Shown one piece after another: positions 24,387 to 32,494 of a DNA stretch of 64,000 nt (within the stretch, counting starts at the first letter, position 1; every line of letters begins with the position of its first letter). The translations under genes were made by a program, and so were the position numbers. The notes under the pieces are model-generated. The model saw only the letters and a program-made list of their open reading frames with translations. It was not told where the DNA came from and searched no databases. This DNA comes from Anaerolineae bacterium (GTDB lineage Bacteria > Chloroflexota > Anaerolineae > Aggregatilineales > Phototrophicaceae): contig JALHNT010000021.1 in assembly GCA_022843385.1 (NCBI GenBank), positions 1-64,000 of the forward strand, in the 5' to 3' direction.

Positions 24387-25094
24387 CTACTTCTCGCCCC
24401 AATGCACCGCCATCGTGCCGAACATGAAGGTGCGGAACTGGACATTACGGATGCCGGCCTGCTTCATCAGCCCCGCCAGTTCGTCCGGCGTCTTGAAGGC
24501 CTGGGTTGAACTGGGCAGATATTGATAGGCATCCGCGCCATTCTTGCCCGCCACCAGCCGACCCAGCAGCGGGATGATGTAGCGCAAGTGGATTTCGATG
24601 AAGGGCTTGAGTAGATTATCTTTGGGCGGTGAACTATCCAGCACCACGATCCGCCCGCCCGGTTTCAGGATACGGAGCTGCTCGGCGAACATGCGTGGAA
24701 TATCGATCACATTGCGCGCCAGATAGCCGGATGTCACGGCGTTGAAGCTGGCGTCGGGGAAGGGGAGATTGAGCGCGTCGCCACCCGTCCACCCGACCTG
24801 CTGGCCCAGCGGCAGCTTTTGCCCGACGCGCATCATCGGCAGCGAGAAATCCGCGCCAACCGCCTGAATGCCCGGTACGGCTTTGAGCGCCTCGAAGGCG
24901 ATGTCACCCGTCCCCGTCGCCAGGTCGAGCAGCCGATCGCCAGGTTTGAGGTTGGCCTGCTGTACCACAAAGCGCCGCCATTTCAGGTCTTGCCCGCCGG
25001 TCATCAGGCGGTTCATCAGGTTGTAGCGCTCGGCGATCCGTCCAAACATATCCTGGACGTAAACCGCGCGCTGCTTGCCAGTCAGGTGAGCCAT
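24387..25094 (-). CDS. ubiE: Demethylmenaquinone methyltransferase (MenG/UbiE)
   Basis: 235 residues. Methylates the demethylated quinone ring with SAM as the last step of menaquinone synthesis. Seen: VQDMFGRIAERYNLMNRLMTGGQDLKWRR, the family-specific start; SAM motif I LLDLATGTGDIAFEAL (55-70); VGADFSLPMM; FNAVTSGYLARNVID, where the usual GLRN appears as YLARN; LKPGGRIVVLDSSPP; and PLLGRLVAGKNGADAYQYLPSS near the end. Length is normal. It is in one leftward block with ubiA- and ubiD-type genes, which fits menaquinone synthesis. The gap to ubiA is 91 nt. Confidence 0.94.
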   Translation of the reverse strand: MAHLTGKQRAVYVQDMFGRIAERYNLMNRLMTGGQDLKWRRFVVQQANLKPGDRLLDLATGTGDIAFEALKAVPGIQAVGADFSLPMMRVGQKLPLGQQVGWTGGDALNLPFPDASFNAVTSGYLARNVIDIPRMFAEQLRILKPGGRIVVLDSSPPKDNLLKPFIEIHLRYIIPLLGRLVAGKNGADAYQYLPSSTQAFKTPDELAGLMKQAGIRNVQFRTFMFGTMAVHWGEK

Positions 25095-25185
25095 GTGTTC
25101 ATCCTCATCGCACGTTGCAGATCATTGTGGGAGTGCTTCATCGCCTGGTTGCTCCCCTCAAGCAAGGGCTGTCAACCGGGTAGCC

Positions 25186-26091
25186 TTAAATCAGCAGGGC
25201 GATAAACGTCCCGGCGAACAGCGTCAGCGCGATATACGAGTTCATATTGAAGAAGGCAACATTGATCTTCGACAGATCATCGGGCTTGACCAGACTGTTC
25301 TCGTAGGCCAGCAAGCCAGCCACGATCACCAGCGCCAGCCAGAACGGCCAACCCAGCGGAAAGGTCAGCCCCAGCACGACCAGCGTCAGGATCATGAGCA
25401 GGTGATTGGCCTTCGCCACAAAGAGAGCGGCGGCGATGCTGCGCCGGCTGGGATAAGAAAACAGCTTCTCGTGCCGGTCATGCTCAACATCCTGACAGGC
25501 GTAAATCAGGTCGAAGCCGCTGATCCAGAAGGTGACGGCGAACATCAGCAGCCAGGCGGGAAGATCATCCGGGGTGAAGATGCTGCCCCGTACCGCGATC
25601 CAGCCCCCCAGCGCAGCCAGGCCATCGGTGAAACCCAGCACCCAGTGGCAGTAACGGGTGAAGCGCTTGGTATACGAGTAGCCGATCAGAAAGACCAGTG
25701 CGCCGGGGAACAGAATCAGCGCCAGCGGACTCAGCAGGGCCGCGGCTAGCGCCAGCAGCAGCAGCGAACCTACTGCGAAGGCGATCATCAACTGAGTGCT
25801 GATGGCACCGGTCACCGATGGCCGGCGGGCGGTGCGAGGATTGGTCGCATCGAAGCGCCGGTCTGCCAGCCGGTTGATTGCAAAAGCCAGCGTGCGCGCG
25901 GCAGCCATTGCTACCGTCACCCAGAAGAACTGGTGAAACGTTGGCAGCCCATCCGCCGCCAGCACCATGCCCAGATAAGCGAAGGGCAGGGCAAAGATGG
26001 TATGCTCAAACTTGATGAGTTCCAGAAACAGCCGGATGCGCTCCAGCAGGGAAGTCTCAGACGGGGTGTTATTGGTCGCCACACGGGTCAT
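25186..26091 (-). CDS. UbiA-family prenyltransferase (MqnP-like)
   Basis: 301 residues with about eight membrane helices. Attaches a polyprenyl chain to an aromatic ring. Both Asp-rich motifs are intact: N73-R-L-A-D77-R-R-F-D81 and D194-L-I-Y-A-C-Q-D201-V-E-H-D205; the YSYTKRFTRYCHWVLG loop is typical of 4-hydroxybenzoate or futalosine-pathway (MqnP) enzymes rather than MenA. Together with ubiX, ubiD and ubiE-type genes this points to the later steps of the futalosine route, though no mqnA-E gene is in the window to prove it. 9 nt after the RNHCP gene. Confidence 0.9.
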   Translation of the reverse strand: MTRVATNNTPSETSLLERIRLFLELIKFEHTIFALPFAYLGMVLAADGLPTFHQFFWVTVAMAAARTLAFAINRLADRRFDATNPRTARRPSVTGAISTQLMIAFAVGSLLLLALAAALLSPLALILFPGALVFLIGYSYTKRFTRYCHWVLGFTDGLAALGGWIAVRGSIFTPDDLPAWLLMFAVTFWISGFDLIYACQDVEHDRHEKLFSYPSRRSIAAALFVAKANHLLMILTLVVLGLTFPLGWPFWLALVIVAGLLAYENSLVKPDDLSKINVAFFNMNSYIALTLFAGTFIALLI

Positions 26092-26100
26092 GGCTCATCC

Positions 26101-26409
26101 TTAGAATGGGTTGCCGCGCGCCATTATTGCCAGCAGTTCTTCGAAGTCATCATCCGGCGCGGCGCGGTTGCGCTTGATGTGACGACAGATGACGCAGCGA
26201 TGGACGATGATGATCTCGCTGCCCTTTTTCTCGGCACCAACCGGCTCCATCAGCCCGCCGCATTCGGCTGCCCGATCACCAGGATGGACATCGACATGCT
26301 TGCTCCAAAGACAGTGTGGGCAATGGTTGGTGTAGCCATCGCCGCTGACGACGGCTCCACAGCGCTCGCAGACAAAATCCTCGATGCGCCGTTGAAAGTG
26401 ACGTGACAT
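26101..26409 (-). CDS. RNHCP-domain zinc-ribbon-like protein
   Basis: 102 residues. Contains CERCGAV...YTNHCPHCLWSKHVD, a variant of the RNHCP motif (here TNHCP), with paired cysteines that probably bind a metal, then HRCVICRHIKRNRAAPDDDFEELLAI. The family often sits in bacterial operons with unrelated genes and its role is unknown. It is 9 nt upstream of ubiA and has its own candidate -10 box at 26455-26460. Confidence 0.85.
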   Translation of the reverse strand: MSRHFQRRIEDFVCERCGAVVSGDGYTNHCPHCLWSKHVDVHPGDRAAECGGLMEPVGAEKKGSEIIIVHRCVICRHIKRNRAAPDDDFEELLAIMARGNPF

Positions 26410-26454
26410 AAATCCTCAGTGAGAGTCTGTCGTTCAGCACCCGCGCCGAGGTTT

Positions 26455-26460
26455 ATTATA
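26455..26460 (-). promoter_or_regulatory. Candidate -10 box before the RNHCP-ubiA-ubiE group
   Basis: Minus strand TATAAT, 46 nt before the start codon; the -35 position reads GTCCAA, which is weak. Together with the inverted repeat just upstream it suggests that this group can be transcribed apart from ubiD. Confidence 0.4.
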
Positions 26461-26482
26461 TGCTACCATCAGAAAAATTGGA

Positions 26483-26540
26483 CTGCGGAGACAAAACCGG
26501 CCTCAACTTGCCCCGTTCGATAAGCAGGTTGTCTCCGCAG
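26483..26540. other. Long-arm inverted repeat between ubiD and the RNHCP gene
   Basis: Perfect 12-bp arms ctgcggagacaa (26483-26494) and ttgtctccgcag (26529-26540) with a 34-nt spacer. It begins 25 nt after the ubiD stop. No T-run follows on the minus strand, so it may be an mRNA-stabilising or regulatory structure, or a protein binding site, rather than a simple terminator. Confidence 0.6.
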
Positions 26541-26564
26541 CGCCAAAACAAGGTTGGTGGGAGA

Positions 26565-28397
26565 TTAGCTCCCCGGCGCGAAGCCATACTCGGTCCAGCG
26601 TCGATTGACCCGTTCCACCATTTCCGGCGACATCCAGATTTCTTCCGGCCAGCCGCGTGGATGCCCATCGCTGGCATCCTTGCTGGTGGCGTCGAGGCCG
26701 ATGTGCGCCCGCGCCTCGTCGTTCCGCTCGGCATAATGGTCAATCGCGCCGCGACTGATGAGCATGTCGCGCTGCCAGTCGGTGTTGCCCAGCGCCCGCC
26801 AGGCGACATCCGACAGGTTGTGGACATCCACGAAATGATCGAGGATGACCAGGTTGTAATCCGGGCAGATCTCCCAGATTTTCTTCATGGCATCTTTCGG
26901 CTTGATCTGCGCTTTATCCAGCGCGATCACCAGCGTTTGATGAGTCTCACACCATTTGTTACCGACCAGCGCGGTGAGCTTCTCGGCTGCAACGGGCGCT
27001 GGCGGCGGGTAGGGTTTCATGAACTGCGGCTCGGTGGAACGGGTGGCGTCCACGCCGATCTTGCCACCATACGAGTCCTGGATAGCCGAGTGATCGAGTT
27101 GATCGACCGGGCCATCCACCACCGTCACATCGCGCCGCCAATCGACATTGGTCACGACCTCGCGGGCGACCGCCGCCATGTCATGAACATCGACATCGGC
27201 ATCGACAATGATGAAGGCTTTGGTCAGCATCATTAACCCCAATCCCCACAGCCCGTACATGATTTTCTGGGCATGACCGGGGAATCGCTTCTTAATGCTG
27301 ACGATCACCAGATTGTGGAAGACGCCTTCAGGCGGCATGGCGTAATCGACAATTTCGCCCATGAACAGCTTCATCAGCGGCAGGAACAGGCGCTCGGTGG
27401 CCTTGCCCAGCCAGACATCTTCCACCGGCGGCTTGCCGACCAGCGTCGTTGGATAGATGGCGTCGCGGCGATGAGTGATGGCGGTGACGTGCATCACCGG
27501 GAATAAATCCTCTGGCGTGTAGAAGCCGGTGTGGTCGCCGAACGGGCCTTCGATCCGGTGTTCGTTGGGGTCGAACCAGCCCTCGATGACGAACTCGGCG
27601 TTGGCCGGAACTTCCAGTTCCTGCGTCACACATTTGACGAACTGCGTGGGCTTGCCGCGCAGCCAGTTCGCCAGCAGGAACTCATCGATACCAGGGGGCA
27701 GGGGGGCGCTGCCACACCACATGGCCGCCGGGTCGCCGCCCAGCACAATCGCCACCGGCTGCCGGTTCTGTTTGCGTTCTTTGGCCGCTTCCTGATGCTC
27801 TTTGGCACCTTTATGCCGCTGCCAGTGCAGGCCGAGCGTCTGCCCGTCATAGACCTGCACCCGGTACATGCCGACGTTACGCCCACCGGTGTTCGGATCG
27901 CGGGTGATGACGGAGGTCAGCGTGATGTACTTGCCACCGTCATGCGGCCAGCACTTCAGGATCGGCATGATATTGACATCTGGGTTTTCGGTGATGACCA
28001 CTTCCTGCACCGGCGCGGTTTTCACTTTGCTGGGGCCGAGGCCGATGCGCCGGAGTGCATCGAACACGCCCATGCCGCGCTCCATCATCGGACCCAGACC
28101 TTTGGGCAGTTTGAGGTCGATCAGCTTGGCGAGGCGACCTGTCAGTTCATCCAGATCATTCACGCCCATCGCCCAGGCCATCCGCCGCTCATTGCCATAC
28201 AGGTTGACAACCAGTGGGAAGCGGCTGCCCTCGACCTGCTCGAACAGCAACGCTTTGTTCTGGGCTGGCGGCATCTTGGAAAAGCGATCCACGATCTCGG
28301 TGATTTCCAGATCGGGGCTGACCGGCGTCTTGATGCGGATCAGTTCCCCCGCTTCCTCAAGCTGTTGGATGAAGTCATTCAGTCGTTTGTAGGCCAT
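26565..28397 (-). CDS. ubiD: UbiD-family decarboxylase (menaquinone-type, MqnL-like)
   Basis: 610 residues. A prenylated-FMN-dependent decarboxylase; in quinone synthesis it removes the ring carboxylate after prenylation. Seen: YITLTSVITRDPNTGGRNVGMYRVQV with the conserved Arg (R173), LHWQRHKGAKEH, VAIVLGGDPAAMW, and the active-site loop EGPFGDHTGFYTPEDLFPVMHVTAI (283-307). The C-terminal 150 residues (TEPQFMKPYPPPAP...) include two KKIWEICPDYNLVILDHFVDVHNLSDVAWRALGNTDWQRD-like repeats of the VDxHxxxxVAW(R)xxxNxDWxRD type (near 400-425 and 525-550). Longer than E. coli UbiD (about 500), as in menaquinone-type members. Starts a leftward block ending near 19434. Confidence 0.93.
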   Translation of the reverse strand: MAYKRLNDFIQQLEEAGELIRIKTPVSPDLEITEIVDRFSKMPPAQNKALLFEQVEGSRFPLVVNLYGNERRMAWAMGVNDLDELTGRLAKLIDLKLPKGLGPMMERGMGVFDALRRIGLGPSKVKTAPVQEVVITENPDVNIMPILKCWPHDGGKYITLTSVITRDPNTGGRNVGMYRVQVYDGQTLGLHWQRHKGAKEHQEAAKERKQNRQPVAIVLGGDPAAMWCGSAPLPPGIDEFLLANWLRGKPTQFVKCVTQELEVPANAEFVIEGWFDPNEHRIEGPFGDHTGFYTPEDLFPVMHVTAITHRRDAIYPTTLVGKPPVEDVWLGKATERLFLPLMKLFMGEIVDYAMPPEGVFHNLVIVSIKKRFPGHAQKIMYGLWGLGLMMLTKAFIIVDADVDVHDMAAVAREVVTNVDWRRDVTVVDGPVDQLDHSAIQDSYGGKIGVDATRSTEPQFMKPYPPPAPVAAEKLTALVGNKWCETHQTLVIALDKAQIKPKDAMKKIWEICPDYNLVILDHFVDVHNLSDVAWRALGNTDWQRDMLISRGAIDHYAERNDEARAHIGLDATSKDASDGHPRGWPEEIWMSPEMVERVNRRWTEYGFAPGS

Positions 28398-28435
28398 CGT
28401 TCACAACGTTCAGATTGTTCTAAATATCACGAATG

Positions 28436-28464
28436 ATTATAGCAGCAATTTGTGACGGGAGTCA
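28436..28464 (-). promoter_or_regulatory. Promoter of ubiD (divergent)
   Basis: Minus strand TGC-TATAAT at 28436-28444, extended -10; TGACTC 17 nt upstream is a weak -35. It overlaps the rightward promoter on the other strand, so the two genes' expression may interfere. Confidence 0.55.
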
Positions 28465-28488
28465 TTAATGCCGGGTGAATGGTATAAT
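28460..28488 (+). promoter_or_regulatory. Promoter of the TPR membrane protein gene (divergent)
   Basis: TGG-TATAAT ending at 28488, extended -10, 31 nt before the first in-frame ATG; no clear -35. Confidence 0.55.
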
Positions 28489-28539
28489 GCCGGTCAACGA
28501 TAATCCAGTTGAATCTGAATGATTCAAGGGAACCGCCTC

Positions 28540-29403
28540 GTGAAGACCAGTGCATTTCAGCGGCTCAAGCAAATTCTTAGACTTGGCATCGTCTTCGGTT
28601 TCATCGGCTATATTCTCTTTGTGCTGATCGTTCTTGAAAATACATTGCTGTGGCTCATGTTTGCTGGGCTGATCTTGCTTGGTTTCTTCTACCTTCGTTA
28701 TATCATCGGCATGGTGTTGTTTGGGCGTTTGCCACAACTGGGCGTTGCCTACATGAGTTTCTGGTTGTTTTTCTTTCGCAACGATCGAGACGCTTATTTT
28801 TGGCGTTCGACCCTGTATCTTTTAGCTAAACAGGTTGATCTGGCAATGGTAGATGTTCAGAAGCTCAAGGATCTAGTGCGCCGCAATGCGCCTGATTTTC
28901 CAGCATCGTTTTTCAGACTCAACCTGACGCCCCATTTGCTCAGCACGCTCCAGATGTCCGTATACATTCTCAAACGGGATTATCAGGCTGTGATCACGGA
29001 GGCGAATGAGACCCTGGCACTGTCCGATTTAACACCCCTTCAACGGGCAACAATTCAGTTTAATCGGGCTGAAGCCTATCTGGAACTCGGTCAGGCGCAG
29101 GAAGCCCTGACCGATATTGATGCGCTGTTGGTGATGGAGGTCGAGTCTAGCGCCGACTCGCAGCGCAGCAGTCAACTGATGGCCCATCAGTCGCTTGCCC
29201 TGTTTCAACTGAACCGGCGCGATGACGCCATGACCGCATGGCGCAAGGCATTGACCGCACAACCGGAACTGGCTGATATCGCCTGGTTACAAGAAAATTG
29301 GAAATGGAACGAGAAACGTCTTGCGCTGGCATACGAATTGAATCGCGCCAGTCAATTGCCTGCACCCGCATATGCCAGATGGGTCAGTGAAAGGCAAGGA
29401 TAA
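28540..29403 (+). CDS. Membrane-anchored TPR-repeat protein
   Basis: 287 residues from GTG 28540, which has CAAGGGAA upstream; an ATG seven codons earlier (28519) lacks a site. Two hydrophobic segments near the start (GIVFGFIGYILFVLIVLENTLLWLMFAGLILLGFFYL) form a membrane hairpin; the rest is cytosolic and helical with TPR-like pairs (ATIQFNRAEAYLELGQAQEALTDIDALL and MAHQSLALFQLNRRDDAMTAWRKAL). TPR domains hold protein complexes together; partner unknown. Base use is more A/T-rich than in the flanking genes. Confidence 0.75.
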   Translation: MKTSAFQRLKQILRLGIVFGFIGYILFVLIVLENTLLWLMFAGLILLGFFYLRYIIGMVLFGRLPQLGVAYMSFWLFFFRNDRDAYFWRSTLYLLAKQVDLAMVDVQKLKDLVRRNAPDFPASFFRLNLTPHLLSTLQMSVYILKRDYQAVITEANETLALSDLTPLQRATIQFNRAEAYLELGQAQEALTDIDALLVMEVESSADSQRSSQLMAHQSLALFQLNRRDDAMTAWRKALTAQPELADIAWLQENWKWNEKRLALAYELNRASQLPAPAYARWVSERQG

Positions 29404-29540
29404 TGATTGATAGCCCAATCCTGATCGCAACTGGAATGGTTCTCGATTCCGCGCTGCTCTGGCAGCAACCACTACCCACCGGCAAGCAGTTGGTGGCGTT
29501 GGTCGAGGCGATGGTGAGAGGAGGAGATGATGACCAGTAG
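29403..29540 (+). CDS. Small hypothetical protein, coupled to the TPR gene
   Basis: 45 codons starting in a TAATG overlap with the previous stop and preceded by AAGGCAAGG. Product begins MIDSPILIATGMVLDSALLW and ends RGGDDDQ. No family recognised. The coupling supports translation, but it may also be the remnant of a longer gene. Confidence 0.35.
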   Translation: MIDSPILIATGMVLDSALLWQQPLPTGKQLVALVEAMVRGGDDDQ

Positions 29541-29593
29541 CCCTATGCACAGTGTTGATCTGCTGGGAATGCCTGTCACGTGAGGGTGTGTTA

Positions 29594-30325
29594 ATGAAAG
29601 ATATGCTCCGAATTCTCAACTGGAATGTCGAGGCGAACCGGCAGACAAGAAGCAATCAGCGATCAACCCTGATTGGACAGAGGGTTAAGCAATATGGCGC
29701 AGATGTGATCTGCCTGACCGAAGCCTTTCCAGACAACCTTCCAGGTGACGGATACCGAATAACCAGCGACCTGTCGGGTTGGGGAACGCCAGAGCAGAAA
29801 GGTGCCCGCAAAGTGGTGCTGTGGTCGCGTTATCCCTGGGATGCTCTGGATGTGACGGGTTCAGATCAACTACCGCCGGGACGATTTGTGAGCGCCTGCA
29901 TCAATGGCGTGCGCTTTGTCGGCATCGTCATTCCCTATCATGCTTATCGCACGGCTGATCGTTGGGGAGACAACCGCTATACAGTCTGGCAGGGGGCAAA
30001 AGAATATCTGATTGGGTTGCAAAGTATCCTTTCGAACCCTGCTTGCCAACAGCGGACGGTTGTGTTGGGCGATTTTAATCTCCAGATCCCGCCACGCGGC
30101 TATCCATCGCAAACAAGCGAAGTCAATCGGTTAAGCCAAGAAACCTTTCTGGGTTGGCAGCTACCAACTGCCGGAATTGAGACCGGGATGGAGAAGCCGT
30201 TTATCGACCATATTGCGCTCACCCCGGATCTGCAGGTGATGACCCTAGACTTCTTTAGCCGTTATGATGCATCCAATCAGGAATTGAGCGATCATAACGG
30301 CGTCATCATGAGCATTGGTGTCTAG
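29594..30325 (+). CDS. Endonuclease/exonuclease/phosphatase-family protein
   Basis: 243 residues, metal-dependent phosphodiesterase/nuclease fold (DNase I, exonuclease III, sphingomyelinase class). The motifs are complete: LRILNWNVEA (Asn), DVICLTEAFP (Glu), LWSRYPW, VVLGDFNLQIP (Asp/Asn), FIDHIALTPDL and LSDHNGVIMSIGV (Asp-His). No signal peptide, so a cytosolic enzyme; substrate could be nucleic acid or a phosphoester. ATG 29594 is preceded by TGAGGGTG; the frame is open farther up without a site. Ends 12 nt before the convergent BtrH-like gene. Confidence 0.85.
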   Translation: MKDMLRILNWNVEANRQTRSNQRSTLIGQRVKQYGADVICLTEAFPDNLPGDGYRITSDLSGWGTPEQKGARKVVLWSRYPWDALDVTGSDQLPPGRFVSACINGVRFVGIVIPYHAYRTADRWGDNRYTVWQGAKEYLIGLQSILSNPACQQRTVVLGDFNLQIPPRGYPSQTSEVNRLSQETFLGWQLPTAGIETGMEKPFIDHIALTPDLQVMTLDFFSRYDASNQELSDHNGVIMSIGV

Positions 30326-30337
30326 ATCGTCTGCTAC

Positions 30338-31552
30338 CTACCCCATCACCCCGGCCAGTGACTCTACCGCGACCTTTTCCGCATCATGCAGCGCCAGCAC
30401 TTTTGCTTTGAGTTCCGCCCGCAGCGCGGCAGCCTGCTGGTCACTGAGAGGGAAGCCGGTTTCCATCGCAGCGCGTAGTTCGGTGAGGCGCTGTTGTACG
30501 GCTGCATACGCGCCCTCTGGTTTGGCATTGCCGTAGTCCAGGTAAAGCTGATACTCGCGCTGAAGTAGCTCGCGCGTTTCACGCAGCGGCGCAACCTCAT
30601 CCGGCAGTAGCGCCTCGGTCAGATTCTTCCAGTGGCGGGCGCATTCGCGGTAGAGAGCGGCGCTCTCGCCCAGCGCCGGACGGTTGAGGATGAGCGCGGC
30701 TTCATCCAGGAAGTCAGCGAACAGCGGACGCGCCCCCTGACCGCCGGTGTAATAGACTTCCAGATACTTGTAGCTCGAAGTCAGTCCGGAGTACAGTCGG
30801 CTCCCCGGCGCGAAACGGTGCAGCCAGCTGGTCTTGTCTTTCTTATCATCCAGCAGCCTGGCCCACTTCTGCAAGGCGTTCAACCCCCAACTGCTCTGTG
30901 CTGCTTTGCCCCCAAACGGTGAGTCGCCGTGCATGATGGCGATGGTCGCGCGGATGCCACCCTCGACGGCAGCGGGCAGTTTATTCATATCCGGTGCGCC
31001 GAGCGTCATCATGCGGTTCTTGGTCTTGGCGATGCGTCCTCGCGCCGCTTCAAACACGGCTAAACTCACCTGGATCGGCACTCGCGCCCGGTCACTGATC
31101 GATACCGTACCCTGTTCGACATCGCAGCCGTAGACCACCACCGGGTTCATCATCCACATATCGTCCTGCGGTGCGCCATGCAGCAGCGTGATGACATCCA
31201 CCCAGACAATGGCAGGTTTGCCAGCGGCCAGCGCGTTGATGACGTTCGCCAGCGCTTTCTGGGTGTTGGTCGTCTGCTGCGTCTCCATCGGGGTCGCCAG
31301 CCGCTCGAAGATCGGCCCCGGTTCTTCATTGAAAGGGAAGCGCGTCAGGAAATGCAGGTGCGGGTCGTGGCCTTCATATTCAAACGAGAAGTAACCGGCG
31401 CAGATACCGCCGTTGATCCCCATCACCAGCGCTTCGGTGAAGGGCTGGCCGGTGTGCGGCGCGATCACTCCCTGATAATCGAGCGCGTTCCGCACGTAGC
31501 CGGTTGACCAGCCGATGCCCTCAAACTGCCGGTAATCCTTGAGCTGTACCAT
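30338..31552 (-). CDS. BtrH N-terminal domain / DUF4872-like protein
   Basis: 404 residues. N-terminal half resembles the BtrH domain, a papain/NlpC-like acyltransferase-fold known from butirosin synthesis: LGINGGICAGYFSFEYEG-type Cys motif (here GINGGICAGYFSFEY near residue 46-60), PAIVWVDVITL, PVVVYGCDVEQGTVSISDRA. The C-terminal half is helical, with GGIRATIAIMHGDSPFGGKAAQSSWGLNALQKWARLL, as in DUF4872. In BtrH the Cys carries out acyl transfer; here it is present (C52 region) but the substrate is unknown, and no other natural-product gene is adjacent. Convergent to the EEP gene, divergent from the SDR gene. Confidence 0.75.
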   Translation of the reverse strand: MVQLKDYRQFEGIGWSTGYVRNALDYQGVIAPHTGQPFTEALVMGINGGICAGYFSFEYEGHDPHLHFLTRFPFNEEPGPIFERLATPMETQQTTNTQKALANVINALAAGKPAIVWVDVITLLHGAPQDDMWMMNPVVVYGCDVEQGTVSISDRARVPIQVSLAVFEAARGRIAKTKNRMMTLGAPDMNKLPAAVEGGIRATIAIMHGDSPFGGKAAQSSWGLNALQKWARLLDDKKDKTSWLHRFAPGSRLYSGLTSSYKYLEVYYTGGQGARPLFADFLDEAALILNRPALGESAALYRECARHWKNLTEALLPDEVAPLRETRELLQREYQLYLDYGNAKPEGAYAAVQQRLTELRAAMETGFPLSDQQAAALRAELKAKVLALHDAEKVAVESLAGVMG

Positions 31553-31669
31553 CTTTCCATTCCCCTGTCGCTGAAAAACACATGTTCACAGCATAACAAG
31601 GTCATCACAGGGCTGGAAGGTGCTGGTTTTGTTAGCGGATAGCCGACTGAATTTATAGTCTATTGCTCC

Positions 31670-31721
31670 ATCATCCAGCCTGACGAATTGCCTTTGTTCA
31701 CGTTAGAATAGCCTGGATGAT
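31670..31721. promoter_or_regulatory. Inverted repeat upstream of the SDR gene
   Basis: Perfect 9-bp arms atcatccag (31670-31678) and ctggatgat (31713-31721) with a 34-nt spacer, ending 20 nt before the SDR start codon. Possible operator pair or leader hairpin. No strong promoter can be read in the spacer. Confidence 0.4.
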
Positions 31722-31741
31722 ACCGTAATGATGAGGTGTTC

Positions 31742-32494
31742 ATGTTTTCAGTCAACTTAAGAGGCAAAGTCGCGCTGGTGACCGGCGCTGGACGCGGTAT
31801 CGGCAAGGCGATTGCCCAGGGTTTTTCCGACTGCGGCGCGAAGGTCGCTGTTAACGACATTGATCCGCAGACAGCAGCACTCACTGCCGGGACGCTGACC
31901 GGCGACGGCGATGCTTATGTGGCGGATGTGCGCGACTCGGCGGCGGTGCAGCGGATGATTGACCAGATCATGACCGACTATGGACGGCTCGATATTCTGG
32001 TCAACAATGCCGGGGTCGAGCCAGTCGCCTCGATCCTGGAGATGACCGATGAACAGTGGGCAGATGCCCTCAGCACCAACCTGAGCGCCGCCTTCTACAC
32101 CAGCCGTTCTGCCGGGCGGGTGATGAAAACCGCCGGGGAAGGGGTGATTGTGAATATCGCTTCGATAGCTGGGCATAACATCCCCATCGCCCTGCGTTCG
32201 GGTTATGTCGCCAGCAAGGCCGGCATGATCGGTTTCACCCGTGAGTGCGCCCGCGAATTCGCGGCCTATGGCATCCGCGTCAACGCCGTCTGCCCCGGCG
32301 TCATCGAGACCGAGATGACCGCCCATCTGCGGCAGAACGAAGCCCAGATGAAGAAGTGGCTGGACGATATTCCGCAAAAGCGGTTGGGCATCCCGGAGGA
32401 TGTCGTCGGCACGGTGTTGTTCCTGTGTTCCGATGCGGCTCGTTATATCACCGGGCAGGCGCTCAACGTCGATGGTGGAAAGGTGATGTTGTGA
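31742..32494 (+). CDS. Short-chain dehydrogenase/reductase (FabG-like)
   Basis: 250 residues, classical SDR. NAD(P)-binding TGAGRGIG (14-21), NNAGVEPV, catalytic Ser in NIASIAGH, YVASKAG (Tyr-Lys), and PGVIETEMTAHL. Close to 3-oxoacyl-ACP reductase-type enzymes but substrate unproven. ATG 31742 has GAGGTG five nt upstream. First gene of a rightward group; its stop overlaps the Nudix start (GTGA). Confidence 0.9.
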   Translation: MFSVNLRGKVALVTGAGRGIGKAIAQGFSDCGAKVAVNDIDPQTAALTAGTLTGDGDAYVADVRDSAAVQRMIDQIMTDYGRLDILVNNAGVEPVASILEMTDEQWADALSTNLSAAFYTSRSAGRVMKTAGEGVIVNIASIAGHNIPIALRSGYVASKAGMIGFTRECAREFAAYGIRVNAVCPGVIETEMTAHLRQNEAQMKKWLDDIPQKRLGIPEDVVGTVLFLCSDAARYITGQALNVDGGKVML

